Positions 1-10,278 of a DNA stretch of 64,000 nt are shown piece after piece. The DNA is taken from the NCBI GenBank assembly GCA_030512295.1, contig JAULSR010000001.1:8889001-8953000 (forward strand). Direction: 5' to 3'. The stretch's first letter is position 1; each line of letters starts with the position of its first letter. The stretch comes from Bombardia bombarda. Lineage: Eukaryota > Ascomycota > Sordariomycetes > Sordariales > Lasiosphaeriaceae. The notes under the pieces were generated by a model. The model was not told the DNA's origin. It saw only the letters and a list, made by a program, of their open reading frames with translations, and ran no database searches. The position numbers were made by a program, and so were the translations under genes.

Positions 1-766
1 CAAGGTCATGTTTCCAACGCCCGATGAAATCCGCAGATCATTGGATGGGTATGAGTCCGGCAGATCAATCCATACCAAGATCTCGTCATCGCAGCAGGCG
101 AAGCAGCTGGCGTATCTGAGGCCTATGTTTTGTCATTGGGCGAATGATTCACCTGGTGGTGCTGGTGAGTTCACTTCCTGCCTGTCTATCGCTGATTCAT
201 TATGTATTAAGAAATCACAAGCTGACATTCATCTAGATATCGAGGGAGACGACATTCAGGAAGCAGGCAGGGAGCGCGCGGCTCCACACATCAAGACGTA
301 CATCCGATACTCCTCCGGCGGTGCTACCAACAAGCCAGAAGTAACAACGGTAGCAGGGAACCACCCCATTATTCCCATCGACTGGGCACTCGTAACATCA
401 GCAAACCTATCCAAGCAGGCATGGGGCGAGGAAGTTAATGCTAGCTCCGGCGAGATACGCGTCTCGTCGTACGAGATTGGTGTGTTGGTCTGGCCGGCGT
501 TGTTTGGTGAGGACGCAGTCATGACGGGGACATTCTTGACGGACACTCCAGTTTCTACGCCACCATCGTTGTCATTGAAAAACGATAAAGGGGATGATGG
601 CTCAGACAGCCCCATCAGCAGGGAATGTCGAGCCCGAACGGTGGTTGGTCTGAGGATACCGTACAACCTCCCGCTGCAGCCCTATGGCAGTGATGAGAAG
701 CCATGGGTTGCTGTGGGGAGCTATGACGAGCCCGACTGGATGGGGAAGGTGTGGCGACGGGAATGA
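1..766 (+). CDS. tdp1: Tyrosyl-DNA phosphodiesterase 1 (3' part)
   Basis: C-terminal portion of Tdp1, which hydrolyses 3'-phosphotyrosyl bonds left by stalled topoisomerase I in the nucleus. The gene enters from the left edge already in frame and stops at 764-766. The second HKD-type motif is visible as PHIKTY (catalytic His and Lys), followed by VTSANLSKQAWG, the conserved asparagine-containing segment of this family. A phase-1 intron fits 165-266 (donor GTGAGT, acceptor GCAG). Splicing there joins GGAG to RERAAPHIK and removes codons that read like non-coding sequence. The final residues after VGLRIPYNLPLQPY also match the family end. The first HKD motif and N-terminus lie outside the window. 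Family assignment is firm from the motifs; the exact intron is an inference. Confidence 0.88.
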   Translation, partial: KVMFPTPDEIRRSLDGYESGRSIHTKISSSQQAKQLAYLRPMFCHWANDSPGGAGEFTSCLSIADSLCIKKSQADIHLDIEGDDIQEAGRERAAPHIKTYIRYSSGGATNKPEVTTVAGNHPIIPIDWALVTSANLSKQAWGEEVNASSGEIRVSSYEIGVLVWPALFGEDAVMTGTFLTDTPVSTPPSLSLKNDKGDDGSDSPISRECRARTVVGLRIPYNLPLQPYGSDEKPWVAVGSYDEPDWMGKVWRRE

Positions 767-1026
767 TGATGATTTGAGCTAATATCTTGGCGTGCACATA
801 TGCTTTGGGGTTTATTGAGCTGAATGGGCCAGCTGGGTGGCTTGAGGGTCTAACTAGCGGGTAGTTCGCTCAACGTCAGTATGAAGAGAAGGCTTTACCT
901 TGCATCAACACGCATATGTTTCAAGCTAGAAAAGTGAGAGAGAGCTAAACGTGGCATTGGGGAGATCAATAATGGTGTATCTATCTCAAAACATTACTCC
1001 CTAGCTCCTCCTCGTCGTTTCCGTCG

Positions 1027-2294
1027 TTACTCGGAATCCCATGAGTCGGAGGAATCAGACCACTCGGAGGAATCAGAGGATTCAGGGGAGTCAGAGTCGG
1101 AGGAGTGAGATGAGTCGTCAAATGAGTCCTCCACAACGATCATGCTCCTGCCCTTATTGTTACCACGAATGGAAACGGTTCTACCAGAGTTTATCACCGT
1201 CACGCCATCGCCAGTATGGCAATTGATAATTACCAGACCGATACCGTTAATCTTCACGACACGCTTGCGACAGTTCCTTTGAAACTTGGAAATTCCAGCA
1301 CTGAAAACAGCGGTAGATATTGAAGGACGCTCGAAGACGCGGCGATTTCCACTGGACAGATTGCCAGTAGACTGTCGGCTGGACGACTGAATGGACGGTC
1401 GGGATGAAGCCAGGGGAGTGGCGGCGGTTTGGTATCCATTGTGTTGTTGTCCATGTGGGTTGATGCTTTGCATATTCACATCGCCGTCGTGGGCACCTGT
1501 CTTTTGGCCTCCAACCTGAGGTCCGTCGTCGGTGAAAGAGCTGACAGAGGGCTGCCAGCCAGACGGCTGCATGGATGGTCGGAATGGAAGCGAGAGAGTG
1601 GTGGCGGCTGTGTGGCACTTGTTGTGTCCATTGGGGTTGGCGCCATGCATGTTCACATCGCCCTCCTGGACGCCGGGCTTCTGGTCTCTGACCGGAGATC
1701 CGTCTTCGGTGTCAGAGCTGACATGGGGCTGTCCGTAATGTTGCCGAATGGGTGGTCTGAATGGGGCCAGTGGAACGGCGCGGGAATGGTGCCCGTTGTG
1801 TCCATGGGGGTCGGCGACTTGCATGTTCACAGTGTACTCGTGGCCACTCTGCTTCTGCTCTCCAACCCGAGACCCGTCCACGCCGACAGAGCGGAGAATG
1901 GGGGTGGCAACCGGCACAGGCCGCCGCCGCCAGTCATCGGCATCGAGATATTCGCCTAATTCGCCTACGATGCCCACACTGTTACCATGGCCGATGACCT
2001 TCTCGTCTCCATTCTCGGGTCCGTCCACGGTCAAATCCAAGGTCCAAGGGCGGAAAGAGGGGCGAGCCTCCCAAGGGTACTCGTGAGCCCTGGAAATCTG
2101 ATCTTCAACCCGAGAACCGTCTACGTTGACATAGCCTGAAGATAGGCAGCCAGCCAGCCAACGATACTCGCCTAGGCGCGATACTGTTAGAAGTACAGTC
2201 GGGATTGCTTTCGGAGACGGTGTTTATTACCATCTAGGACGTTGGGAGCGTGCTCACTGGGCCTGGTGCTGGTGTTGAATAGCGTCTGCCTCAT
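1027..2294 (-). CDS. Unrecognised protein with four 57-80-residue repeats and an acidic Ser/Asp tail
   Basis: I do not recognise this protein. I propose exon 1 at 2294-2231, intron 2230-2136 and exon 2 at 2135-1027, giving 390 residues. The start is the ATG at 2294, beginning MRQTLFNTST. The intron has donor GTAATA, a CTAAC branch site about 45 nt before the acceptor, and a CAG acceptor. It joins VLD to GYVNVDG in frame, which restores a fourth copy of the repeat. Copies begin with a VDGSRV/TEDGSPV/TDDGPQV element. Three of them continue with DVNMQ-type and NPHGHN-type elements and end in a proline-rich FRP/SRPS segment. A basic stretch (RKRVVKINGIGLVIIN) and an acidic serine-rich tail ending SDSWDSE follow. 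No membrane segment or signal peptide is evident. The repeats and in-frame splice argue for a real gene; the function is unknown. Confidence 0.62.
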
Positions 2295-2405
2295 GTCTTC
2301 TGGAGGGTACGTGATCCTTCCTTGAAGGTACGTGATCTCAGCTGTAGGGCACCTTTGGAAGAGGTAATGAGATGGGACAAAGTCAAAAAGGGCGTTTGAA
2401 AGTGC

Positions 2406-3075
2406 AAGAATTCGTCATAAAAAAAAGGACAACCAGCCGAGAGCCCCTCAGAGAGGCATTAACTCGAGTCTAGTTGTTACACAGGCGCCAAAGCATGGTG
2501 GGCATGTGGAGAATAAGCGATATCTATCTGATCTTTCGAAGGCAACTGATATCTGTCCGATATTTCAGAACAAGAATTTGGCATAAAAAATGGACAACAG
2601 GGCGAGAGCCCCTCAGGGAGGCGTCAACTCGAGTCTGGTTGTTGCACGGGCGCCAAAGCTGACTTCATTTTCTATCACTCTGCGTATATCGCAAAGTACC
2701 AAAATTGAGAAGAAACTGAATGTGCAATAGGGAAGCCCAGAATGGTGTCCATGGACAAGCATTGGTGCTTAGAGTTCCTCCTCTTCCTCCTTCTCCTCCT
2801 CGACGTCAAGTTTATGGTGGTGTATACACAGTATGGCTGGATGTCGAAGAGTTGTGCGAGGGTAGAGGACTGGGATGGGGGAGGAGCCGGTATTATATAG
2901 GCTACTGGAAATGCTACAACTGCCTGCTACGGGCGCGGCCATCTCAGAGAGGCGTTGGCTCGAGTTTGGTGGTGACACAGGCGCGAAAGACATGGTGGGT
3001 ATGTGGAGAACGTGTGATATCTGTCTGATCTCTCCAAGGCGAGTGATTGTGTCTGATCTTTCAGGGCAAACGATG
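2406..3075. repeat. Three diverged direct repeats
   Basis: Three related blocks start near 2412, 2580 and 2925. Shared elements in order are GAGAGCCCCTCAG (or CATCTCAGAGAGGCGT), CTCGAGTCTGGTTGTT (or variants), CACAGGCGCCAAAG and CATGGTGGGCATGTGGAGAA. The first and third blocks continue through a GATATCTGTCTGATCT-like segment; the second is cut short after about 80 bp. They lie just upstream of the repetitive minus-strand gene at 1027-2294. The rest of 2295-3705 holds no gene I can support, although a minus-strand frame at 2769-3092 ends in a glutamate-rich tail that may be a decayed relative. Confidence 0.7.
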
Positions 3076-3705
3076 CCTGCCTGATATTCCAACTATGTGT
3101 GAGATACCCATTTGAACTATTAGGCCAAGAAGAAGTAGTCAAAATTCTTTTGCTGGAGGGCATCCAGCTGATATATCGTAGCGGTTGCCAAAGTTTGTTT
3201 CCAACCTTCCAGTGCTTATTCGGGAAGCAATTTACCAATTTGCGTACTTAGTTATACGTACGTACTGCACTACTAGTCCTGAAATGTATTATCCGCTTGC
3301 TCAAATAGTTGCTTGTTAGCAAATGGGTAGACATGTCCAAGGTATTTGCCCGGTTGGTGATGTGTTGGACCTTTTTTACCAAAAGGGGGGTTGACTCTGG
3401 TCTGATAATGAAGAGTTGCGTTGTGGCACTGCTGATTGCTTCATTCATACACTCTGCTGCTGCTGCTGGGCCTACGCTTTCCATTGTGATGGACCCACCA
3501 AAAGCCTGGTGTTGCACACCAGGCAACTAGCTTGAAATTGGGACTACCGCATGCAAACACACGCGAGGTTGATTGAGGCGATACTAGCAAAACGGTGTCT
3601 TGTTCTTTGTCATAATCTTGTTTATCCATTTGCTTGTATTATTATCTTTGCGTCGCTGAATGTGGCACCGACGTATCTATCATATTAAGAGAAGAGATAG
3701 AAAAT

Positions 3706-4187
3706 CTAGTTTCCGCCAACGGTCTCGGGCTGCTTATCGGCGCTGTAGCTGTACTTCTCCTTCATCTCCTCGATCTTGGCGACATACTTGGCTTGGGCCT
3801 CCTCGGCGCTGAGGCCATCGTCGTTGATCTTGGACCAGGCGTTGTACTTGGCCTTGCCCTATTTTTGCAGAACAAGATACATGTCAGTGGCTGCTCCACT
3901 CTGCTCTACTCGGATGTATTGAGAGAGGATATACCTTGAGGTCGAACATGCCGGGCTTGGGGGCCTTAGCGAAGTCCTCGCCGGTGGCGACCTTGTAGAG
4001 ACCTGGGGGGATGTGGTGGTTAGCATCTTGTAGCGCATTTCCGTCCGGTTCGAATTCCCATTCCCCAGGGTTATGATGTTGGTCGCTCACCATAGATCTC
4101 GAGGAGGTCGTCGTTGGTCGGCTTTTCGGTGAGCTTCTTGGAGTCGACGACGGCCGTCTTGAAGGCTTCGCTCTGAGGGGCAGACAT
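3706..4187 (-). CDS. acbp: Acyl-CoA-binding protein
   Basis: Small cytosolic ACBP that binds medium- and long-chain acyl-CoA esters and serves as an intracellular acyl-CoA carrier. Three exons: 4187-4091, 4002-3935 and 3858-3706, with introns 4090-4003 (GTGAGC...CCCAG) and 3934-3859 (GTATAT...ATAG). The spliced protein is 105 residues, near the usual 86-105 of single-domain ACBPs. Visible family blocks are SEAFKTAVVDSKKL, NDDLLEIYGLYKVATGED with the acyl-CoA-contacting YGLYK core, PGMFDLKGKAKYNAW and KYVAKIEEMKEKY. The ATG at 4187 starts MSAPQSEAF, the expected N-terminus. Both splice junctions restore conserved motifs exactly, so the model is reliable. No neighbour suggests a pathway link. 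Confidence 0.95.
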
Positions 4188-5756
4188 CTTGGGTGGTGGG
4201 TTGAGGGGTTGTTGGACTGGTGTGGGTGGTGGCGGAAATTTGATGGTTGCGATTTCGATGTCGACGACTTTGGTGTTTTTGTCGGAGTGGAGGGGAGGGG
4301 GAGAGATGGAGATAATTCAGGGTTCTCGGTTTGTTGAGGAGAGTTTCGCTAAGTAGGCGGGGTCGTCGAGCACACGCGGGCAGGTCATGACCATTACCGC
4401 GGGGCACACTGTGGGCCACGACAGGCGATGGGAGGGGTAATTTATTCCCCCAGCTCCATTCAATCACTCATCCAATTGTCCCTCCTTCCCTTGTGACCAC
4501 CAGCGTCATAGGGTGGATCCACATGCCAACGAAGCTATCCGCACCTGGTTCTAGGTGTGTACCTGACCGAACCTGCGAGAGGGCAGGCGGCGAGGCAGCC
4601 TGCAAGGTGCATCGAGGATGAGCTCAAGGCCATCGAGCACGCTAGCGGTCGCCAGTCCACCGACCCTGCAGCACGCCAAGTTGCCATGCTTTATCCTGTA
4701 ACACCGTATTTCTTGAAATTAGCCTTTACGTTGATACAGCTTGCATAACTTCTGGCTGTCCCAGGAATTGTGCACTTTGAGGAGTTGACAGAAATGACGG
4801 CCATTCCACCGTGTAACGTCACGGCATCACGCTCGCGTCGATTCCATGCCGTCCCTCTGTCGTGTTGTCCAAAGGGGATCCTGTATTTTGGGTTCAAATC
4901 CGGCCAGGCTATCGAGACGCGCGGCAAGACCAGTGGGAAAAACGAGGAGATACGAATAGAAAGAGCGAGATGAGAGACCAACCGTGCCTTCCATGGTTGC
5001 GATTTCATGCAAACTTAATCCAATGCTGGTTCCTCCTTGCGGGCATTTTCCACACGCTCGGTCCCGAGCTGGTTCCCTCACCAACCGCATTTGAAGCTCG
5101 ATGCAAGCAACTTAAAGCCCACACACCTTATTTAAAACGAGCAGGGGGAATGCTGGCTCGTCAGCCCTACCTTATCGCTTTCTTTCGTCCGCCCGCAGCG
5201 GCCTCCGTCAAGGACGATGCTCTCCTCCAACTCCAACCTAATCTCTGTTTTCGGGACCGGATATAAGCCAAAACGAGGGATGCATGAGCAATACTCCAGT
5301 AGCTCGACCGAACCGGAGCCCGCAACCTCCGTACTGGTACAGTACCTTTTTTCAAGCTGAAGCTCCAAGCTTTGGCTGATGCAGATCACAACTATTGGGT
5401 CCAATGAGAAAGATGTCGGTCGACGGCAATCTTAAGACTATTGGGTCCTTTGTGTCCTTTGTGGTTTAGTAATTCGCCCGCTCTTGCAGCAACCCAAGGT
5501 ACAGTACGAGAGTACCTAACAGCTAGCAACCAACAGCGTCCAATAAAGCCGTATAAGACAAGCTTCCCCCATCGACACTCCGAAAATGTAGTCCTACATG
5601 CCCGCGGCCATCCCATTGTCCGAAATCCCGCCTTCTCTCTCGACCCCCGCGCGTCTCTGTTCTTCCCTTTCAAGCAAAGCGAAGCAAGCAGCCCATAACC
5701 TTCTTTTTTTTCTTTTGCAGTAACACGAAACATCTTGAACAGAAACAGAAACAACA
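4188..5756. other. Intergenic, divergent promoter region
   Basis: Upstream of both the ACBP gene (-) and the flavoprotein gene (+). I see no gene here; the open frames are short and lack protein-like composition. The 60 bp before the flavoprotein ATG contain a pyrimidine tract ending TTTTGCAG (about 5701-5720), which could be the acceptor of a 5'-UTR intron. Confidence 0.6.
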
Positions 5757-6902
5757 ATGGCCAAGACGGTCCTGATTCTCGGCGGCGCCTATGCAGGCCT
5801 GCATGTCGCCCACGCCCTGCTCAAGAAGCAAGACCCCGATGTCAAGGTTGTTCTAGTATCAAAGATCAGCCACATGTACTGGAACATGGCCTCAGTCCGC
5901 GCCGTGGTCCCAGGACAGCTTGGCGGGGAAGATCTGGTCCGGCCCCTGAGCACCGCCCTGTCGCGCTACCCTTCCACCAGCTACGAGATCGTCATCGGTT
6001 CCGCCGACTCGAGCGACTTTGACGCCAAGACGGTTACCGTCACGGTCACTGCCAACGGCACCACGCGCACCATCGCCTACGACCAGCTCGTCCTCGCCAC
6101 CGGCTCCCGCTGCCCCACTGACAACGTCCCCTGGAAGGCCAACGGATCCTATGACAGCATCCTCGACAGCATCAACAGAGCCAAGGAATCCGTCAAGAAT
6201 GCCAAACAAATCGTCATCGCCGGCTCCGGCTACACGGGCATCGAGCTCGCCGGTGAGCTGGGCTACGAGTACCAAAAGGACGGAAGCAAGACCATCACGC
6301 TGCTCAGCGCCGACGCCGACGACAAGAGCATGTTTGGCGGCGACATGGTCGCGCCCGCGCTGGCGAACGAGCTGCGGAAGCTCAAGGTCAACATCAGGCA
6401 CAGCGTAAGGGTGGTCGACGCGCGCAAGCAGGAAGGACCGGAAGAGAAATGGGCCATCACCTTGGAAGGCGGCGAGCAAGTCACGGCCGATGCTTACTTC
6501 CCCACCATGGGCTTGGTGCCCAACACCGAGTACATCAACGCCAAGCATTTGAGCGAGAGCAAGACCGTCGTCGTGGATGAGTACCTGCGCGTGAGTGGCG
6601 CCCCCGAGGGCACCGTCTGGGCCGCCGGCGACATCGTCAGTAAGCCCCGCGCCGGCTTCATGATCACCCAGAAGCAGGCCACCACCGTGGCCAAGAACGT
6701 TGAGCTCGCGCTCAAGGGCAAGCCGCCCGTCGTGCACAAGGGCATGCCAATGGATGTAATTGCGTGCGCCACCGGCAGGGGAAGGGGCGCCGGCAGGATT
6801 GGGAGTTCTATCAAAATGCCCAGTCTCATGGTCTGGGCGGCCAAAGGCAGGACCCTGGGGTTGAATTACCTGAAGGGCTATGTCGATGGGAGTGTTGCGT
6901 AG
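5757..6902 (+). CDS. AIF/FSP1-like FAD-dependent NAD(P)H oxidoreductase
   Basis: Intronless 381-residue flavoprotein of the pyridine-nucleotide-disulphide oxidoreductase fold, closest in layout to AMID/FSP1 (AIFM2) proteins, which pass electrons from NAD(P)H to quinone-like acceptors. The N-terminal FAD Rossmann motif is LILGGAYAGLHVA (residues 6-18). The second nucleotide-binding motif is VIAGSGYTGIELAGEL near residue 150. The FAD-contacting VWAAGDI segment is near residue 290, and the ATG motif appears as VLATGSR near residue 108. No redox-active CxxxxC pair accompanies the first motif, which argues against a glutathione or thioredoxin reductase. No signal peptide is clear, and the C-terminus lacks an obvious membrane helix. 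The electron acceptor cannot be told from sequence. Confidence 0.88.
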   Translation: MAKTVLILGGAYAGLHVAHALLKKQDPDVKVVLVSKISHMYWNMASVRAVVPGQLGGEDLVRPLSTALSRYPSTSYEIVIGSADSSDFDAKTVTVTVTANGTTRTIAYDQLVLATGSRCPTDNVPWKANGSYDSILDSINRAKESVKNAKQIVIAGSGYTGIELAGELGYEYQKDGSKTITLLSADADDKSMFGGDMVAPALANELRKLKVNIRHSVRVVDARKQEGPEEKWAITLEGGEQVTADAYFPTMGLVPNTEYINAKHLSESKTVVVDEYLRVSGAPEGTVWAAGDIVSKPRAGFMITQKQATTVAKNVELALKGKPPVVHKGMPMDVIACATGRGRGAGRIGSSIKMPSLMVWAAKGRTLGLNYLKGYVDGSVA

Positions 6903-7362
6903 ATATGGTCCTTGTTCGGGTGAGATGGGCGGTACGGCATTGCATGAGGACCTAAAGGAGGACAGGAGAAAAGACACGGCAGAGTATATACCCATACCCC
7001 AAATACTTGCCTTAATTAACTGTGGATGTGTTTGCAATGTTTATCGATTGTTTCTTTTGGTGGGTTTCTAAGTATTGGTGTCTTAATGCGGATGAACTGT
7101 GTTAGTGGTAACATAAGGACGAGCACTGAATAATAATTAACTCCCGTCGGTGTATGTTTTCTTATGGAACGCCCTATCACCAATTTCTCTCGTACTTAGA
7201 TTTTTTGGCCCGAGAAGCAGACTCACTAGTTTTACGACTCACTTGAATAATCAAGTCGACTCAACCCAAAACATTAACCCATTACGAATCAATCAAAATG
7301 GAAACACGGACAAGCAAAAATAAATTACCCCAATGAGCTCAGGACAAAAAGAAACAATTGAT
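6903..7362. other. Intergenic, 3' flank of flavoprotein gene
   Basis: No gene seen. It is AT-richer than its surroundings and contains a run of A at 7346-7350, which on the minus strand is the likely RNA polymerase III terminator of the adjacent tRNA gene. Confidence 0.6.
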
Positions 7363-7434
7363 CGATCCACCCAGGGGTCGAACCTGGAACCTCCTGATTC
7401 GTAGTCAGACGCTCTGCCATTGAGCCAGCGGACC
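7363..7434 (-). tRNA. tRNA-Arg (anticodon ACG)
   Basis: A full cloverleaf can be folded on the minus strand. The acceptor stem pairs GGTCCGC (from 7434) with GTGGATC (ending 7364) and the discriminator is G at 7363. The D arm carries the A box TGGCTCAATGGCAGAG. The anticodon stem TCTGA/TCAGG encloses the loop CTACGAA, giving anticodon ACG, which reads CGU and, after inosine modification, CGC and CGA. The T arm CCAGG-TTCGACC-CCTGG contains the B box. There is no intron. A T-rich Pol III terminator (TTTCTTTTTG) lies about 13 nt beyond the 3' end. Confidence 0.93.
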
Positions 7435-7816
7435 GTTGTCTTGTTATTTGATGACTAAGTAGTTCAGCTAGATTGGCTTTGCGTGCCTGAGACGTGCTGC
7501 TCCTCAATGCCTTTCCACTCACACGATGCTTCACCTATTCAGGACTGACAAACAACAACAAAACTAGGGTATAAGCCATGGATTCTGGAAGTCTTGGATA
7601 AATGACTTTTGAGCGTATTCTATGCTGCACTTCAATAACCCAACAAACTCAAGTTCGCCTCTCCTTTGCCCCCAGAAGAAATACCACAAAGAAGAAAACT
7701 TGCAAAAAATGGCCATGCTAGAAGATGCTTTTCGTCCCCGGGAAAAAAGAACAAGGTACTGCAACAAACCCCATTCCACCATCACCATCACCACTCAACC
7801 TCACCACTGCCCTACT
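7435..7816. other. Intergenic between tRNA-Arg and deacetylase gene
   Basis: Holds the 5' flank of the tRNA gene and the 3' flank of the deacetylase gene. No further gene is supported. Confidence 0.6.
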
Positions 7817-10278
7817 TTACTTTGGCAGCGGTGGCGCATTCTGATCCTCCATGCACTGATCCACCCGCATCAGCTGCTTGCCCGTCGCCTTTGCCAGCTT
7901 GATAAACTCAGGCAACAGCTCCACCGTCGAGTTATACAGATAATGCATAACCACCAGATTACCACCCATGGCCAAGTCCCGCTTAAACGCCTCGAGCTGC
8001 TTCTCGGGCGTCTTGCTCTCAGCCCATATCCAGTCCTCGACATCGACGCTCCACTGCACGATATACGGGTCCTTCAGGTTCGCCGCCAAGCGCTGGCGCA
8101 TGCGCGCACCCTCGGTGCCAAACGGCGGGCGGAAGTAGTTGGACGCCATCCCACCAAACACCTGTTTGACGGCGCCAATGTCGTTGTTATACTCCCAGTC
8201 CATACTGGCCGTGTCCTGAAGCCCTTCCATCTTGGGGTGCGTATACGAGTGCAGCGCGATCTGGTGGCCACGCGACGCCATGTCCTTGTAGACTCGGGAC
8301 AAATTGTTTGTCTCGTCGAGGAGGGGCAGGCCGACGGTGAAGAATGTGACGGGGATGTTAGCTTCTTTGACCATGTTCATGACCTTTTGCGCGTAGGCCG
8401 GCTCGCCGTCGTCGATGGCAAAGGCAAACGAGTTGGGTCGGGTGCAGGAGAAGACGAGCTTTCCCGAGGGAAGTTTAGCGGGCATGACCCAGCCTTTAGG
8501 AACGCTATCGACGATCTCGATCTTGGTGATGGTTGTGGGATTGTAGGTATAGAAACCCCGCAGGTTGAAGCCAATGGTGCGTGTCAGATTGATGTGGAAG
8601 TGGCTGATGGGGATGTAGATGTCGGTTGCCGATGCATAGCGGGCAGCTTCGAGCGAGTCCCATGTCTCTGGGAAAGGCTTCAGGTTCTCGTCGCATTTGG
8701 AGTTGTGCTGCTGCATCGAGACACTGAACTTGTTGCTGCCGGAGTAGGCAATGTGTAGGTATGTCCCTGCGTAGACGCGCATGTCGACGCAACCGCTGGA
8801 AAGCTGCGTGTTCCAGCTAAGATCGGAGTCGTTAGTAAGGATGGTGACCATGTTGTTGCCAAAAGTCATGCTTAGGTCATCATCGCTGCCATGCCATTCT
8901 CCTAGGTAATTTGTCTCCTTGTTAGAAAAGGTGTCGATAATAAAGGGCTTTGCTGTGGACGGTGGCTGCAAAGACGTCGTCCTGATCACGTTTGTAGTCG
9001 ATGCTACAGCCGGAATCACATACTCTGAAGATGTAGAGCCGCAGTAGAATGACATGGGTCCTAGGATGACAGCAGCATTAAAGTTGGAGAAGTAGATGAG
9101 GTCGAGCTTCGTGGTGTCGAGCCCGGTAAAGACAGACCAGGGAAACCAGTACAGTCTCTCGACACCGTCAAAGGTCCACTTCAGCTGTGCCGTGGTTAGA
9201 GTAACGGACTTCACAGTAGACGAGCCACATTTGTCGAAGGAAGCCATTGTCACTGCAAACGTAGTGCCCCGCGCAGCTCTGATCCGCAGCGAGATACCGC
9301 CGTACTTGTTGGCGGTATCTAGACAACCAAACTGGCTGTAAAAATACGACTCTGAGTTCTTGGGAGTAAGCAGGACTCTGTTGTTGCTGACAACGATGGA
9401 AGACATTGTGCCATCATCGCTAGAGGACTCTCCCAACGAATTGTAGCCTAAAAATGTCAAGCGTGACTGCGACGCCCAGTCGTCGATCAGCAGGTTTGAG
9501 CATGCTGTGCTGGTAGGCTTTGTGGTCGTAGTCGTGGTGATAGGCCGTGTCGTTGTAGACCGTGTTGACGTTGGCGTTGAAGTTGGTGTCACCGGCACAG
9601 CTTTATATGTTAGCGGTAGGTTTTGTCTGAAAACATCAAGGATATCTTACACGTCGTAGTGGGCACAGTCTGAGGGGAGCAGACCAGAGTGATGTCTCCG
9701 ATGGTCCACTGCGTTCCGGGCGACGAGAACTCGGACCACACTAGCCCAACAATAGCATCATAGTTGGGGTCGTTGTCAAAGCCAAGCAGTGGAAGGGTGA
9801 TGGTTTGCTGCTTGCCCGTCAAGCCAGTAATGACATCGTACGAGCTGTTGTGGCCGGTGGTGACATTGCAGTCGGCGACAGTCTGCAGCTCCAAGGCGAC
9901 TGATCCACCAGCGGGCCCCTGGATTGTAAATCGAAGGCCACCATAGCCCTCTGTTTGTGCCCTCTGGCAGATAAAGGACTCATAGAAGTAAGACTCTGGG
10001 TCCTTAGGTGTGAAGACAATCTCGTGAGAAGCAGCAGCAATAGAGGTCATGGATCCATCGTCTGTCGCGAGAAGTTGTTAGTGATCCCGTTTGGATCAGA
10101 GACAAGCACGTAGTGAAAGGGATGACTAACCTCCATTCTGCCAGTCCAAATTATTCGTGCCAGTGGTCCACTTTGCAAAGTCGTCGATCAGGAGGTCAGA
10201 TGTGCAAGCGGCAGCGACTTTGGAGGCGGTGGCCAAGAGGCCAGCCAGCCCGGTCACGAATCGACAATCAAGCAGCAT
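7817..10278 (-). CDS. Secreted polysaccharide deacetylase with three galactose-binding-like modules
   Basis: Three exons (10278-10131, 10061-9651, 9600-7817) encode 780 residues. Introns are 69 and 50 nt; the second has a CTAAC branch just before its AAAG acceptor. The start MLLDCRF gives a hydrophobic signal peptide ending near VAAAC. Three related beta-rich modules follow, each opening LLIDDF/LLIDDW/FIIDTF (about residues 28-178, 223-373 and 406-551). The first two also share DDGSM/DDGTM and a YFY element. A Thr/Ser-rich linker separates modules one and two. The C-terminal NodB domain (about 575-755) shows IDDG (582-585), the metal-binding HSYTH (637-641), RPPFG (677-681), VDVEDW and VMHY (737-740). 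The family removes N-acetyl groups from chitin or acetyl groups from xylan; the substrate is not readable here. The first motif lacks the usual TF before DDG but keeps both aspartates. Confidence 0.88.

Noticed and set aside
4000..4075. B-box-like GGTTCGAATTCC inside an ACBP intron
   Set aside because: T-stem and acceptor-stem halves do not pair, and the sequence is fully explained as intron.
5892..7037. Long minus-strand open frame (381 codons)
   Set aside because: It is the antisense shadow of the flavoprotein gene; its sequence has no family motifs while the plus strand has clear FAD and NAD motifs.
7622..8758. Plus-strand frame of 378 codons
   Set aside because: Antisense to the deacetylase NodB domain, whose catalytic motifs are on the minus strand.
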